Shown: positions 8,104 to 15,712, counted from the stretch's first letter. The stretch is 19,937 bases of DNA from Calditrichaeota bacterium AABM5.125.24 (GCA_002127415.1 MWJR01000213.1:1-19937); one strand, 5' to 3'. Made by a program: numbers and translations. The notes: generated from the sequence alone by a model not told the origin.

Positions 8104-9042
8104 TTGACAGCGGGGCACTGGGCAGAGGTCGCCTGTCCTATCTGCCCGCCAGGAACGGGAAACACCCCATTCCTCGTATGCAGCGACCGTCTGCGCGAGC
8201 CGCAGCTGCGCAACTACCACCTGGTCCGATGTTCAGGCTGTAAACTGATCTACCTGAACCCGCGTCCCATATCGGATGAGGCGGAGATTTTCTACCGGGA
8301 TGAAGGTTACGACCCCTTCATTTCGCTTGAGACCCCGCGTGGACTGTTTGAAAACAGTTACAGGCTGGCACGCCGGCTGACAACGACCTGGAAGAGGCGT
8401 CTGGTAAGTCGATATGTCCGTCCCGGCGGGCGGATCCTGGATGTAGGTTGCGGCACAGGAGAGTTCTTAACCGCTCTAAAAGAAGACTATCGCTGTGAAG
8501 GTGTAGAGCCCGAGCCGAGGGCTGCCCGATGGGCACGAGAACGGCTCGGGCTCACGGTTTTTACCGGGGCGTTGAGCGCGGCGTCCCTCCAGTCCGGCTC
8601 TTATGACCTGGTGACAATGTGGCACGTGCTGGAGCACCTTCCCGACCCGGCCCTGGAGCTGACTGAGATCCACCGATTGCTGACCGGTTCGGGACGACTG
8701 CTGATTGCACTGCCGAACATCCGCTCCCTCGACGCGGCTGTTTACGGCCCCTGCTGGGTGGCGCTCGATGCCCCGAGACACCTGTGGCACTTCTCGCATC
8801 CTCAACTCGAACAGCTCGCCCATCAGACCGGCTTCCGGCTGTCGGCAACGGGTATGCTCTCCCTCGATACCTTTTATAATGTCATTCTCAGTGAGAAGCT
8901 CTGCTTTAATATGCGCGGCCACGGCCAGTTCATCCTCACTCCATTCAGGATGACGGCCGCCGCTGTCGGCTCACTCCTGTGGGGAGCCCTGTCAGGTCAA
9001 CACTCCGGGAGATACTTCATCTTCAGGAAGCATAATAGGTGA
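8104..9042 (+). CDS. Class I SAM-dependent methyltransferase with N-terminal zinc ribbon
   Basis: The 312-residue product begins with a CxxC...CxxC zinc ribbon (C11/C14 and C43/C46), followed by LIYLNPRP, an arrangement typical of methyltransferases in cell-surface glycan clusters. The Rossmann methyltransferase fold has motif I ILDVGCGTGEF (111-121), an acidic motif II (GVEPEP) and motif IV/post-I YDLVTMWHVLEHLPDP, then the LIALPN strand. It probably methylates a sugar or small molecule; the substrate is unknown. The start is TTG 8104, three bases after the barrel gene's stop; the AGG upstream is too close to be a good ribosome binding site, so translation may be coupled. No later start would keep the first Cys pair. 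The stop overlaps the next gene by four bases (GTGA). Confidence 0.85.
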   Translation: MTAGHWAEVACPICPPGTGNTPFLVCSDRLREPQLRNYHLVRCSGCKLIYLNPRPISDEAEIFYRDEGYDPFISLETPRGLFENSYRLARRLTTTWKRRLVSRYVRPGGRILDVGCGTGEFLTALKEDYRCEGVEPEPRAARWARERLGLTVFTGALSAASLQSGSYDLVTMWHVLEHLPDPALELTEIHRLLTGSGRLLIALPNIRSLDAAVYGPCWVALDAPRHLWHFSHPQLEQLAHQTGFRLSATGMLSLDTFYNVILSEKLCFNMRGHGQFILTPFRMTAAAVGSLLWGALSGQHSGRYFIFRKHNR

Positions 9043-10100
9043 AACCGACAGCGATGATGAGACCGCTGAAAACCCTCACCAGAACAGCCTGTTGGGGGCT
9101 GGTGTCAGCATCTATACTTGCAATCGGCTGTTCGGTCAAGCCGTTATCGATGAGGGGGGGCGGTGAGTTAGTTGTAGTGGCGGATCCGCTTGACCGACCG
9201 ATTATGCGCCGTGCAATCGAGGAGCGGTTCGGTCAGATCGTCGCCACCCCCCAGCCGGAACCGCTGTTCTCCATAATCTGGGTGGACGGTTCGACCCTGG
9301 CCGAACGAACCCGCGCGCCGCTGATACTCTTGGTCGCTTCCCTCGACGGCGAGGGCCCCACCGCCGAGCTACTCGGCCGGATGCTGACCCCGGAGGTAGA
9401 GACCGGGGTTCGGGAAGGTGAATACGTGGTCTTCACCCGTCGCGATCCCTGGGCCAGGCAGCAGATGCTGTTGATACTTGTCGGTCGCAGCCGGGCGGAG
9501 CTGGGTGAGAGAATCACGCTGTGGGCCGATTCGCTCTACAACTGGGCCCTGGCGTTCGAATATGAACGATTGGCGCATCAACTTCTGCACCGGGGGGAAA
9601 ACCGTGCTGCAGAACGCCAGCTCACCGGCCGTTACGGCTTCCGGCTCCGGATACAGCCCGACTACATCCTGGCACAGGCCAACGACAGCCTGAACTTCGT
9701 CCGACTCATCCGCCACCATCCGGAGAGGTGGATAATGGTGGCCTGGGGTGAGATGTCGGACAGCACCGGGCTGACTCCGGGATTTATATACGCCCGACGC
9801 AAGCAGCTCGCTGCCGCCTTCCTGGATCCGGTGATATGCTACGACGACCACTGGAGATGGGAGCGGGCCGGATTTGGCGGACTGAACGCTGTATTGATTC
9901 GCGGGCTGTGGGCAACGGAGAGCGCTATCGGCGGCGGGCCGTTCCTGAGTTACGGTATTTGGGTTTCATCTAAAAATATGTATTATATTGTTGACGGCGC
10001 CACCCTCGCACCCGGTGAAGCCAAGATGCCCTATCTGTGGCAGTTGGACGCCCTGGCACAGACCTTTACCCCACCCCGGAAGCTGAAGGGGAGCCTGTGA
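9039..10100 (+). CDS. DUF4837 family putative lipoprotein
   Basis: A 353-residue protein with a basic N-terminus, a hydrophobic segment and a lipobox-like LAIGC ending at Cys31, so it is probably a lipid-anchored periplasmic or outer-membrane protein. The body resembles DUF4837, a family of unknown function mainly from Bacteroidota: GELVVVADPLDRPIM at the start of the mature part, then PQPEPLFSIIWV, and later a DPWARQQMLLILVG segment matching the family's conserved 'W..PQ' region. The second half has another alpha/beta unit (YGFRLRIQPDYILAQ, FVRLIRHHPERWIMVAWGEM). The start is GTG 9039, overlapping the preceding TGA as GTGA, with AGGAAG (9025-9030) eight bases upstream; ATG 9054 is an alternative. 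Its stop overlaps the purE start in the same way. No enzymatic residues are identifiable. Confidence 0.75.
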   Translation: MKPTAMMRPLKTLTRTACWGLVSASILAIGCSVKPLSMRGGGELVVVADPLDRPIMRRAIEERFGQIVATPQPEPLFSIIWVDGSTLAERTRAPLILLVASLDGEGPTAELLGRMLTPEVETGVREGEYVVFTRRDPWARQQMLLILVGRSRAELGERITLWADSLYNWALAFEYERLAHQLLHRGENRAAERQLTGRYGFRLRIQPDYILAQANDSLNFVRLIRHHPERWIMVAWGEMSDSTGLTPGFIYARRKQLAAAFLDPVICYDDHWRWERAGFGGLNAVLIRGLWATESAIGGGPFLSYGIWVSSKNMYYIVDGATLAPGEAKMPYLWQLDALAQTFTPPRKLKGSL

Positions 10101-10570
10101 GCTACCACCGCGTTCTCGTGATTATGGGGTCGGAGACCGACCGTGAGGTAATGGAATCGGCACGGCCCTACTTCGACTACTTCGGCATAAATGCCGATTT
10201 CAGGGTCTCATCCGCCCACCGCGCCCCTGACCAGACCGTCGAGCTCGCCCGCAATGCACGCGACGAGGGCTACAGCGTTATCGTCGCCGCTGCCGGGATG
10301 GCGGCTCATCTGGCCGGAGTCTGCACGGCCAACTCAGACCTGCCGGTCATCGGCGTCCCGCTTGACGGGAGCCCGATGGGTGGGCTGGATGCGCTGCTGG
10401 CCACGGTTCAGATGCCGGCTGGTGTCCCCGTGGCAACCCTGGCCATCGGTCGGGCGGGTGCCATCAACAGCGCGATCCTCTGCGCCAGGATACTCAGCCT
10501 GACCGATCAGGATATACACCGCAGGCTGGCCGACTTCCGCGCTAAAGGCTGCAGACTGCCGAAAGCGTGA
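10097..10570 (+). CDS. purE: N5-carboxyaminoimidazole ribonucleotide mutase (class I PurE)
   Basis: Converts N5-CAIR to CAIR in de novo purine synthesis; cytoplasmic, octameric in the family. The 157-residue length is normal. Class I hallmarks are present: MGSETD (10-15), SAHRAPD with the catalytic His at 41 and phosphate-binding Ser39/Arg42, AAGMAAHLAGV (65-75), VIGVPLD and VQMPAGVPVATLAIGRAGA. The usual HLPG reads HLAG here, a conservative change. The start is GTG 10097, overlapping the previous gene's TGA (GTGA), with GGGGAG about four bases upstream; the open frame extends further upstream but only inside the DUF4837 gene. There is no purK or other purine gene in the window, so the partner enzyme must be encoded elsewhere. 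Confidence 0.96.
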   Translation: MSYHRVLVIMGSETDREVMESARPYFDYFGINADFRVSSAHRAPDQTVELARNARDEGYSVIVAAAGMAAHLAGVCTANSDLPVIGVPLDGSPMGGLDALLATVQMPAGVPVATLAIGRAGAINSAILCARILSLTDQDIHRRLADFRAKGCRLPKA

Positions 10571-10585
10571 GATGGACAACCGTAA

Positions 10586-11497
10586 ATGAAGATACTCATC
10601 ACCGGCTCAAACGGGCTGTTAGGACAGAAACTGCTGCACACTCTCTCTACAAATCTGCAAGAGCTGATCGGGTGCGACCTGAGTGAGAGAAGTCTGGTCG
10701 ATGACGTGATCCACAATTACCGGCAGCTGGACATAACCGAACGAAAACCGACCGTGGCGGCCATCTGTGACATTGCCCCTCAGGTGATTGTCCACACGGC
10801 GGCTATGACCGAAGTTGACCGCTGCGAAATCGAGAAGGAGCTGTGCTGGCGGGTTAATGTGACCGGGACCGAGCATATCCTGGCTGGAGCCGCCAGGGTG
10901 GGGGCTAAGGTGATCTTCATCTCCAGCGACTATATCTTCAACGGAGAGAACGGCCCCTACGACGAGGAGGCCGTTCCCAACCCCATCGGCTACTACGGCC
11001 GGTCCAAACTGGCGGCGGAGAACCTCATCCGGGGCAGCGGCCTGGACTGGACCATCATCCGCACCATCGTCCTTTACGGTTACGGGATAAACGTCCGATC
11101 CTCTTTCGTGACCTGGCTGCTCGATATGCTCCGAGCCGAAAAAGTGGTCCGTATCGTGGATGACCAGTGGGGAAACACAACTATCGTCGATGACCTGGCT
11201 GCAGGGATCGAACGCTCGGTGATGCTCGAGAAAAGCGGCATATTCAATATCGGCGGACAAAGCTTTAAGACCCGATATAAATTCGCCCTTGACATAGCGA
11301 GGGTCTTCGATCTTCCCGTCGAGTTCATCACACCTATAACGACCGGCGAGCTGCGTCAGGCGGCCCGGCGTCCGCTCCGGTCAGGGCTGGTGATAGATAA
11401 AGCCGAGCGGGAGCTCTATATCTCATTTCGAACCGCGGATGAGGCGCTGGAACTATACAAGAGCCAGGAACAGCAGGCAGTGAGAATACTGAATTGA
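10586..11497 (+). CDS. RmlD-like SDR: dTDP-4-dehydrorhamnose reductase family protein
   Basis: A 303-residue extended-type short-chain dehydrogenase. The NAD(P)-binding motif GSNGLLG is at 7-13, VIVHTAAMTEVDRCE matches the RmlD 'aA.T.VD.aE' signature, ISSDYIF carries the catalytic Ser/Thr region, and YYGRSK (136-141) supplies the Tyr-x3-Lys pair. Family members reduce dTDP-4-keto-rhamnose to dTDP-L-rhamnose or act on related nucleotide sugars. No rmlA, rmlB or rmlC lies nearby, so the exact substrate is uncertain. Start ATG 10586 is 15 bases after purE; the ribosome binding site is weak. The downstream GT2-type genes fit a role in supplying an activated sugar. Confidence 0.85.
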   Translation: MKILITGSNGLLGQKLLHTLSTNLQELIGCDLSERSLVDDVIHNYRQLDITERKPTVAAICDIAPQVIVHTAAMTEVDRCEIEKELCWRVNVTGTEHILAGAARVGAKVIFISSDYIFNGENGPYDEEAVPNPIGYYGRSKLAAENLIRGSGLDWTIIRTIVLYGYGINVRSSFVTWLLDMLRAEKVVRIVDDQWGNTTIVDDLAAGIERSVMLEKSGIFNIGGQSFKTRYKFALDIARVFDLPVEFITPITTGELRQAARRPLRSGLVIDKAERELYISFRTADEALELYKSQEQQAVRILN

Positions 11498-11520
11498 CGA
11501 TTAATGAAAGTTGACGTTTG

Positions 11521-12273
11521 ATGGAGCAGCCTGAACATAAAGCGGAAGCGCTGATTATTATCCCCACCTATAATGAGCGGGATAATGTGGCGGAGGTTAT
11601 CCGTCGAATCCTCTCCCAGCCGGCCTCGCTCGAGGTGCTGGTGGTGGATGACAACTCCCCCGACGGCACCGCCGACCTGGTAACCGAGCTTCGCGGGAAC
11701 GAACCGCGTCTGCACCTGATCCGGCGCTCCGGCAAACTCGGACTCGGCACAGCCTATATCGAGGGGTTCAAATATGCCCTGGAGAAGGATTACCCCTATA
11801 TATTCGAGATGGACGCTGACCTGTCTCACGACCCGGATGAGATCCCCAACTTCCTTAATGCCGTCAAGGAAGCCGACCTGGTTATCGGTTCACGCTATAT
11901 TGAAGGGGTCAACGTGGTGAACTGGCCTCTCTCCCGGCTGCTGCTCAGCTACTTCGCCTCGTTATACACCCGGCTGATGACCGGGATGCCGATCCGTGAC
12001 ACAACCAGCGGCTTCAAATGCTTCCGTCGCGAGGTGCTGACGACCATCGACCTCGACGCCGTATCTTCGGGCGGCTACGCCTTTCAGGTCGAGATGAACT
12101 GGAGGGTCTGGATGGAGGGCTTCCGTATCAGGGAGATAACCATCACCTTCGTTGACCGGACGGTGGGGCAGTCGAAGATGTCCAGACAGATCGTCCGTGA
12201 AGCAGTTCTGTTGGTGTGGAAGCTGAGTCTGGCGGGTTTCTTCCGCCGCCAGAAGAGGCGTAGGCGGCGGTAA
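11521..12273 (+). CDS. DPM1-like polyprenyl-phosphate mannosyltransferase (family 2 glycosyltransferase)
   Basis: A 250-residue single-domain GT2 enzyme matching polyprenol/dolichol-phosphate mannose synthases: IIIPTYNERDN (12-22), DDNSPDGTADL (43-53), LGTAYIEGFKYAL (75-87), MDADLSHDPDEIP (97-109, catalytic metal-binding DAD), GSRYIEG (123-129), RDTTSGFKCFRR (159-170) and VGQSKMS (215-221). It probably makes mannosyl-phosphoryl-polyprenol at the cytoplasmic membrane from GDP-mannose. There is no C-terminal membrane domain, as in human DPM1; a basic tail (RRQKRRRRR) may bind lipid headgroups. ATG 11521 is preferred over the adjacent TTG 11518. The TAA stop overlaps the next ATG (TAATG). The likely consumer of the lipid-linked sugar is a GT-C enzyme such as the DUF2723 protein at 3220-6126 (inference). 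Confidence 0.92.
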   Translation: MEQPEHKAEALIIIPTYNERDNVAEVIRRILSQPASLEVLVVDDNSPDGTADLVTELRGNEPRLHLIRRSGKLGLGTAYIEGFKYALEKDYPYIFEMDADLSHDPDEIPNFLNAVKEADLVIGSRYIEGVNVVNWPLSRLLLSYFASLYTRLMTGMPIRDTTSGFKCFRREVLTTIDLDAVSSGGYAFQVEMNWRVWMEGFRIREITITFVDRTVGQSKMSRQIVREAVLLVWKLSLAGFFRRQKRRRRR

Positions 12274-13958
12274 TGAGCAAACGCACCCTTGACCTCTCTG
12301 TTGTCATCGTCAACTACAACGTCAAGCACTTCGCCGAGCAGTGTCTGCGTTCGATCTACGCCGCCGTTAGGGGGCTCCAGATCGAGCTCTTCCTTGTCGA
12401 TAATAACTCCACCGACGGCTCCCTCGACTACCTGCAGCCGCGCTTTCCCGGGGTGAACTTCATCGCCAACCGGGAGAACCTCGGCTTCGGACGTGCCAAC
12501 AACATCGCCTTGAAGCGGACTTCAGGAAGATATATCCTGGTTCTGAACCCCGACACCCTGCTTGCCGACGACACGCTGCAGGCGCTGATAGAATATATGG
12601 ACGCACATCCCCGAGTGGGAGCGGTCGGACCCAAGATCCTGAACCGGGACGGGAGCTTCGACATCGGCTCCAAGCGGGGCCTGCCGACCCCCTGGGCAGC
12701 CTTCTGTCGCCTGTCAGGACTGATATGGCTGTTCCCGCACAGCCGTCTGTTCGGACGCTACTATATGCTCCACCTCGACCCGGACAAACCCGCCGAGATC
12801 GACGCCTTGGTCGGGTCGTGTATGATGGTGCGACGGGAGGCCTATGAACAGGTCGGCGGCTTTGACGAAGACTTCTTTATGTATGGCGAAGATATCGACT
12901 GGTGTTACAGAATGAAGCTGGCCGGATGGGAGATACATTACGCCCCGGTGACCAGGATCGTTCACTTCGTGGGGGAATCAACCCGCCGGAGTGAGGTTGA
13001 CCGAGACAAAGCCTTCTACGGGGCGATGCACCTGTTTGTGGATAAGCATTTCCGCGGGCGTTACCCACTGGCAACGCATCGGCTGATTGACCTGGGGATT
13101 ATTCTGGCCAAGACGGCTGCGCGCCTCAAGCATCTCTGGCGTCGGGTTTACTGGCCGCTGCTCGACTGGGCAGGGCTGTGGGGGGTGCTGGCACTCGGAC
13201 GTCTGATCCGCTGGGGCGCGGTCGGGCTCAGCTGGCCGGTAGCTTTCGCCCTGGCGCTGCAGGCCACGGTCTGGACACTATGCATCGCCGGACTCAAAGG
13301 ATACGGGAGGTTGCGCGGGCAGATGGCACCGCTGGCAGGGGGGATGCTGCTGGGCTTCCTGATCAACAGCAGCTTCACTTACTTCTTCAAGCAGTTCGCC
13401 TACTCCCGGTTTGTGAACCTCTTCGGTCTGGTTATCGGCGGACTATTCGTATGGGGCTGGCGGATGATGCTCAAACGATTCCGCAGAACCACTGCCTGGC
13501 GGCGGTTCTATCGGCGGCGCACCCTGATTGTCGGGGTGGGCAGCGCTGGACGGATGGTGTTGAAGAGGCTTCAGTCGGGTGGAGACCTGCCCTATCACCC
13601 GGTCGGCTTCATCGACCCGCAGGAGTCTTCAGTCGGAACCCTGATCGACGGCCTGCCGGTGCTGGGCGTTGAGGATGAACTGGCTCAACTGGTGACCCAG
13701 GAGGAGATCGAAGAGGTGCTCTTCGCCTACAACCAGGTGGACTACAACCGGGTTCTGGAGGCCGTCAACCAGATCGGCAAACGGCGGGGGGTCAACTTCA
13801 AGGTCATCAGTCCCGAGAGCGCCGCTGAGCAGAACGGGTTGATACCGCTCCTCTCGGTCGAATACCTTTCACCGAGGGGCCTCGGAAGCTCACTGCGCAA
13901 GATCGGGACCATACTGAAGCTGAAAGATAAGAGTGAGAAGATTCACGTGAAGGGCTGA
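12273..13958 (+). CDS. GT2 glycosyltransferase fused to a membrane/CoA-binding-like half of a polyprenyl glycosylphosphotransferase
   Basis: 561 residues in two parts. Residues 1-275 are a rhamnosyltransferase-like GT2 domain: VVIVNYN (10-16), VDNNSTDGS, NPDT as the DXD-like site, MVRREAYEQVGGFDEDFFMYGEDIDW and HFVGESTRRS. Residues about 290-405 carry several hydrophobic segments. Residues about 410-545 form a Rossmann-like domain (TLIVGVGSAGRM from 417, VGFIDP, GLPVLG, EEVLFAYNQ) resembling the CoA_binding_3-like N-terminal half of WbaP/EpsE-type sugar-phosphate transferases. The catalytic Bac_transf domain expected after it is absent, and the next gene is accA. The membrane half may anchor or regulate the glycosyltransferase (inference). 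Start ATG overlaps the preceding TAA, so translation is probably coupled. Most GT2 proteins end where the membrane part begins here. Confidence 0.88.
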   Translation: MSKRTLDLSVVIVNYNVKHFAEQCLRSIYAAVRGLQIELFLVDNNSTDGSLDYLQPRFPGVNFIANRENLGFGRANNIALKRTSGRYILVLNPDTLLADDTLQALIEYMDAHPRVGAVGPKILNRDGSFDIGSKRGLPTPWAAFCRLSGLIWLFPHSRLFGRYYMLHLDPDKPAEIDALVGSCMMVRREAYEQVGGFDEDFFMYGEDIDWCYRMKLAGWEIHYAPVTRIVHFVGESTRRSEVDRDKAFYGAMHLFVDKHFRGRYPLATHRLIDLGIILAKTAARLKHLWRRVYWPLLDWAGLWGVLALGRLIRWGAVGLSWPVAFALALQATVWTLCIAGLKGYGRLRGQMAPLAGGMLLGFLINSSFTYFFKQFAYSRFVNLFGLVIGGLFVWGWRMMLKRFRRTTAWRRFYRRRTLIVGVGSAGRMVLKRLQSGGDLPYHPVGFIDPQESSVGTLIDGLPVLGVEDELAQLVTQEEIEEVLFAYNQVDYNRVLEAVNQIGKRRGVNFKVISPESAAEQNGLIPLLSVEYLSPRGLGSSLRKIGTILKLKDKSEKIHVKG

Positions 13959-13959
13959 A

Positions 13960-14919
13960 GTGAGGGATTTTACCTTAGACTTCGAGAGACCGATCTGCGA
14001 GCTTGAAGACAAGATAGATGAACTGGAACGGCTGGCAGACAACGGTCAGACAGGTCTGGACGGCGAGATTGAACGGCTGCGGAAGAAGACCGATAAGCTT
14101 CGCAGTGAGGTCTACTCCCGACTGACCCGCTGGCAGTGCGTTCAGTTAGCCAGGCACCCCGCGCGGCCATATACCCTCGACTATATCAACCGCATCACCA
14201 CCGACTTCATAGAGCTTCACGGCGACCGCAGCTTCCAGGACGACCGGGCCATCGTGGCCGGACTGGCTCGCTGGGGCCCCCACCGCGTGGCAGTAATCGG
14301 GCAACAGAAGGGCCGCGGGACCCGTGAGAACCTCCAGCGTAACTTCGCTATGTCCCATCCCGAGGGCTACCGCAAGGCGCTGCGGGTGATGAAACTAAGT
14401 GAGAAGTTCGGACTGCCGGTGGTGACCCTGATAGACACCCCCGGCGCCTATCCCGGCATCGGCGCAGAAGAGCGGGGTCAGGCCGCCGCTATCGCCGACA
14501 ACCTGCTGGCGATGGCGCAGCTCAAGGTGCCGATCGTGGCGGTCATCATCGGCGAAGGGGGCTCCGGCGGCGCGCTGGCACTCGGCGTGGCAGATCGTGT
14601 CTATATGTCAGAATACGCCATTTATTCAGTGATCAGCCCGGAAGGATGCGCCTCGATACTGTTCCGTGACGCTTCGCGGGCCAGCCAGGCAGCCGAGGCC
14701 CTGAAACTGACCGGCAGAGACCTGCTTGAATATAAGCTGATCGATGGGTTGATAGATGAGCCGCCGGGCGGGGCTCATAACGACCCAGCCAGCGCTGCGA
14801 AAGAGGTGGCGGAAGTCGTTACTGCCGCCCTCGATGAACTGCTCCCGCTAAATCACGAGGAGAGGATAGAAAAACGGATCGACAAATATACCCGGATGGG
14901 GACCTGGATAGAGAAGTGA
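13960..14919 (+). CDS. accA: Acetyl-CoA carboxylase carboxyltransferase subunit alpha
   Basis: Transfers the carboxyl group from biotin carrier protein to acetyl-CoA to make malonyl-CoA, the first step of fatty-acid synthesis, as an alpha2beta2 complex with AccD. The 319-residue length equals that of E. coli AccA. Family motifs are easily seen: DFERPICELEDKIDEL at the N-terminus, ARHPARPYTLDYI, HGDRSFQDDRAIVAG, GQQKGR, NFAMSHPEGYRKALR, IDTPGAYPGIGAEERGQ, IGEGGSGGALALGV and YSVISPEGCASILF. The start is GTG 13960, one base after the previous stop, with AAGGG about seven bases upstream. accD, accB and accC are not in the window. A conserved housekeeping gene in an otherwise envelope-related operon. 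Confidence 0.97.
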   Translation: MRDFTLDFERPICELEDKIDELERLADNGQTGLDGEIERLRKKTDKLRSEVYSRLTRWQCVQLARHPARPYTLDYINRITTDFIELHGDRSFQDDRAIVAGLARWGPHRVAVIGQQKGRGTRENLQRNFAMSHPEGYRKALRVMKLSEKFGLPVVTLIDTPGAYPGIGAEERGQAAAIADNLLAMAQLKVPIVAVIIGEGGSGGALALGVADRVYMSEYAIYSVISPEGCASILFRDASRASQAAEALKLTGRDLLEYKLIDGLIDEPPGGAHNDPASAAKEVAEVVTAALDELLPLNHEERIEKRIDKYTRMGTWIEK

Positions 14920-14936
14920 GACTATAGCGGTGAGCC

Positions 14937-15335
14937 GTGGACAGTAGCACCACCTCAATCCGCATTCGATACAGCGAGACCGACCGGATGGGACTCGCAT
15001 ATCACGTCAACTACCTCGAATACTTCGAGTTAGCCCGCTCGGATTGGTTCCGTCAATTCTGGCGCCCTTACCGTGAGATTGAGGATGAGGGCTACTGCCT
15101 GGTGGTCACCGAAGCCCACATCCACTACCTTCGACCGGCCTCCTACGATGACCTGCTCAGGATCGAAGTCCGCCCTGAAGAGTGGGGTCAAACCCGCATC
15201 ACCTTCTCATATACCGTCCGGCAGGAGAATGAGACTGAACCGATATGCACCGGCCGCACCGTCCACTGCTTCATCGATCGCAACGGAAAGGCCATTCATA
15301 TGCCGGCTGAACTGCAACGGAGATTGGCTGAATAG
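14937..15335 (+). CDS. YbgC/4HBT-fold acyl-CoA thioesterase
   Basis: A 132-residue hot-dog-fold thioesterase predicted to hydrolyse acyl-CoA (4-hydroxybenzoyl-CoA thioesterase/YbgC family). The active-site motif is RYSETDRMGLAYHVNYLEYF (11-30) with catalytic Asp16, followed by ELARSDWF; the beta-strands HYLRPASYDDLLRIEV and RITFSYTV match the fold. GTG 14937 is chosen because the in-frame GTG-like option at 14930 runs into a TAG. The gene lies 17 bases after accA, a sensible neighbour since both handle acyl-CoA. In many Gram-negatives YbgC sits with tol-pal genes; none is seen here. The stop TAG is followed directly by TGA. Confidence 0.92.
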   Translation: MDSSTTSIRIRYSETDRMGLAYHVNYLEYFELARSDWFRQFWRPYREIEDEGYCLVVTEAHIHYLRPASYDDLLRIEVRPEEWGQTRITFSYTVRQENETEPICTGRTVHCFIDRNGKAIHMPAELQRRLAE

Positions 15336-15357
15336 TGAACGATGAATGATGAGTGGG

Positions 15358-15397
15358 GATGGCCGACATTCCTGTCGACCATCCGCCATAGGCGGAT
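15358..15397. repeat. Two adjoining hairpins after the thioesterase gene
   Basis: First hairpin: GATGG (15358-15362) with CCATC (15379-15383) and CGACA (15364-15368) with TGTCG (15373-15377), one mismatch, loop TTCC. Second: ATCCGCC (15381-15387), loop ATA, GGCGGAT (15391-15397). They share bases 15381-15383, so they could be alternatives or one extended structure. The T-run after the second is short (TTT), so termination is possible but weak. They probably mark the end of the operon. Confidence 0.55.
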
Positions 15398-15428
15398 TTA
15401 GCACAGCGGCCACGATGGGTGTCACGGC

Positions 15429-15470
15429 TGTCTCAACCGCGACAGTCGGGCTTGAGACAAGACCGACTAC
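15429..15470 (-). repeat. Palindromic repeat, copy B (related to 2714-2742)
   Basis: TGTCTCAA (15429-15436) is exactly complementary to TTGAGACA (15452-15459). On the minus strand, 15470 down to 15442 reads GTAGTCGGTCTTGTCTCAAG..., closely related to the hairpin at 2714-2742. An alternative pairing of CTGTC (15428-15432) with GACAG (15441-15445) also exists. A dispersed intergenic palindrome is the simplest reading. Confidence 0.55.
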
Positions 15471-15488
15471 CTTGCTGAGCTTATGGCA

Positions 15489-15505
15489 TCAGGTTGAGAA
15501 CCTGA
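15489..15505 (+). repeat. 7-bp hairpin before the Trm112-like gene
   Basis: TCAGGTT (15489-15495), loop GAG, AACCTGA (15499-15505), a perfect stem 38 bases before the ATG at 15543. It lies in the presumed leader of the small gene and could be regulatory or incidental. Confidence 0.4.
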
Positions 15506-15542
15506 CCCCTCGATAAAGACCTTAACTTTTCAAGGAGTGAGA

Positions 15543-15707
15543 ATGCTTGACAAGGAACTGCTCGACATCCTGGCCTGCCCCAAATGCAAAGGGGAGCTCG
15601 AATACGACCGGGAGAACAACCGCCTGATATGCCACGCCTGCAAGCTGAAGTATAAGATCGAGGATGACATACCAAATATGCTCATCGATGAGGCTGAACC
15701 GTTCTAA
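15543..15707 (+). CDS. Trm112/YcaR-like small zinc-ribbon protein
   Basis: A 54-residue protein. It reads MLDKELLDILACPKCKGELE and so on, with two CxxC pairs (C12/C15 in CPKC and C30/C33 in CHAC) and the closing DDIPNMLIDEA motif, exactly the layout of bacterial Trm112/UPF0434 (YcaR) proteins. In eukaryotes and archaea Trm112 activates methyltransferases; the bacterial role is less clear. The start is secure: AAGGAG (15532-15537) lies five bases before the ATG. It follows a 200-base palindrome-rich spacer after the thioesterase and may have its own promoter or be read through. A strong promoter begins six bases after its stop. The zinc-ribbon methyltransferase at 8104-9042 is a conceivable partner, but nothing in the sequence shows this. 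Confidence 0.9.
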   Translation: MLDKELLDILACPKCKGELEYDRENNRLICHACKLKYKIEDDIPNMLIDEAEPF

Positions 15708-15712
15708 AGGGC

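Noticed and set aside
10572..10589. Five-codon open frame (ATG at 10572) overlapping the RmlD-like start as ATGA
   Set aside because: Too short and without a distinct ribosome binding site; probably coincidence.
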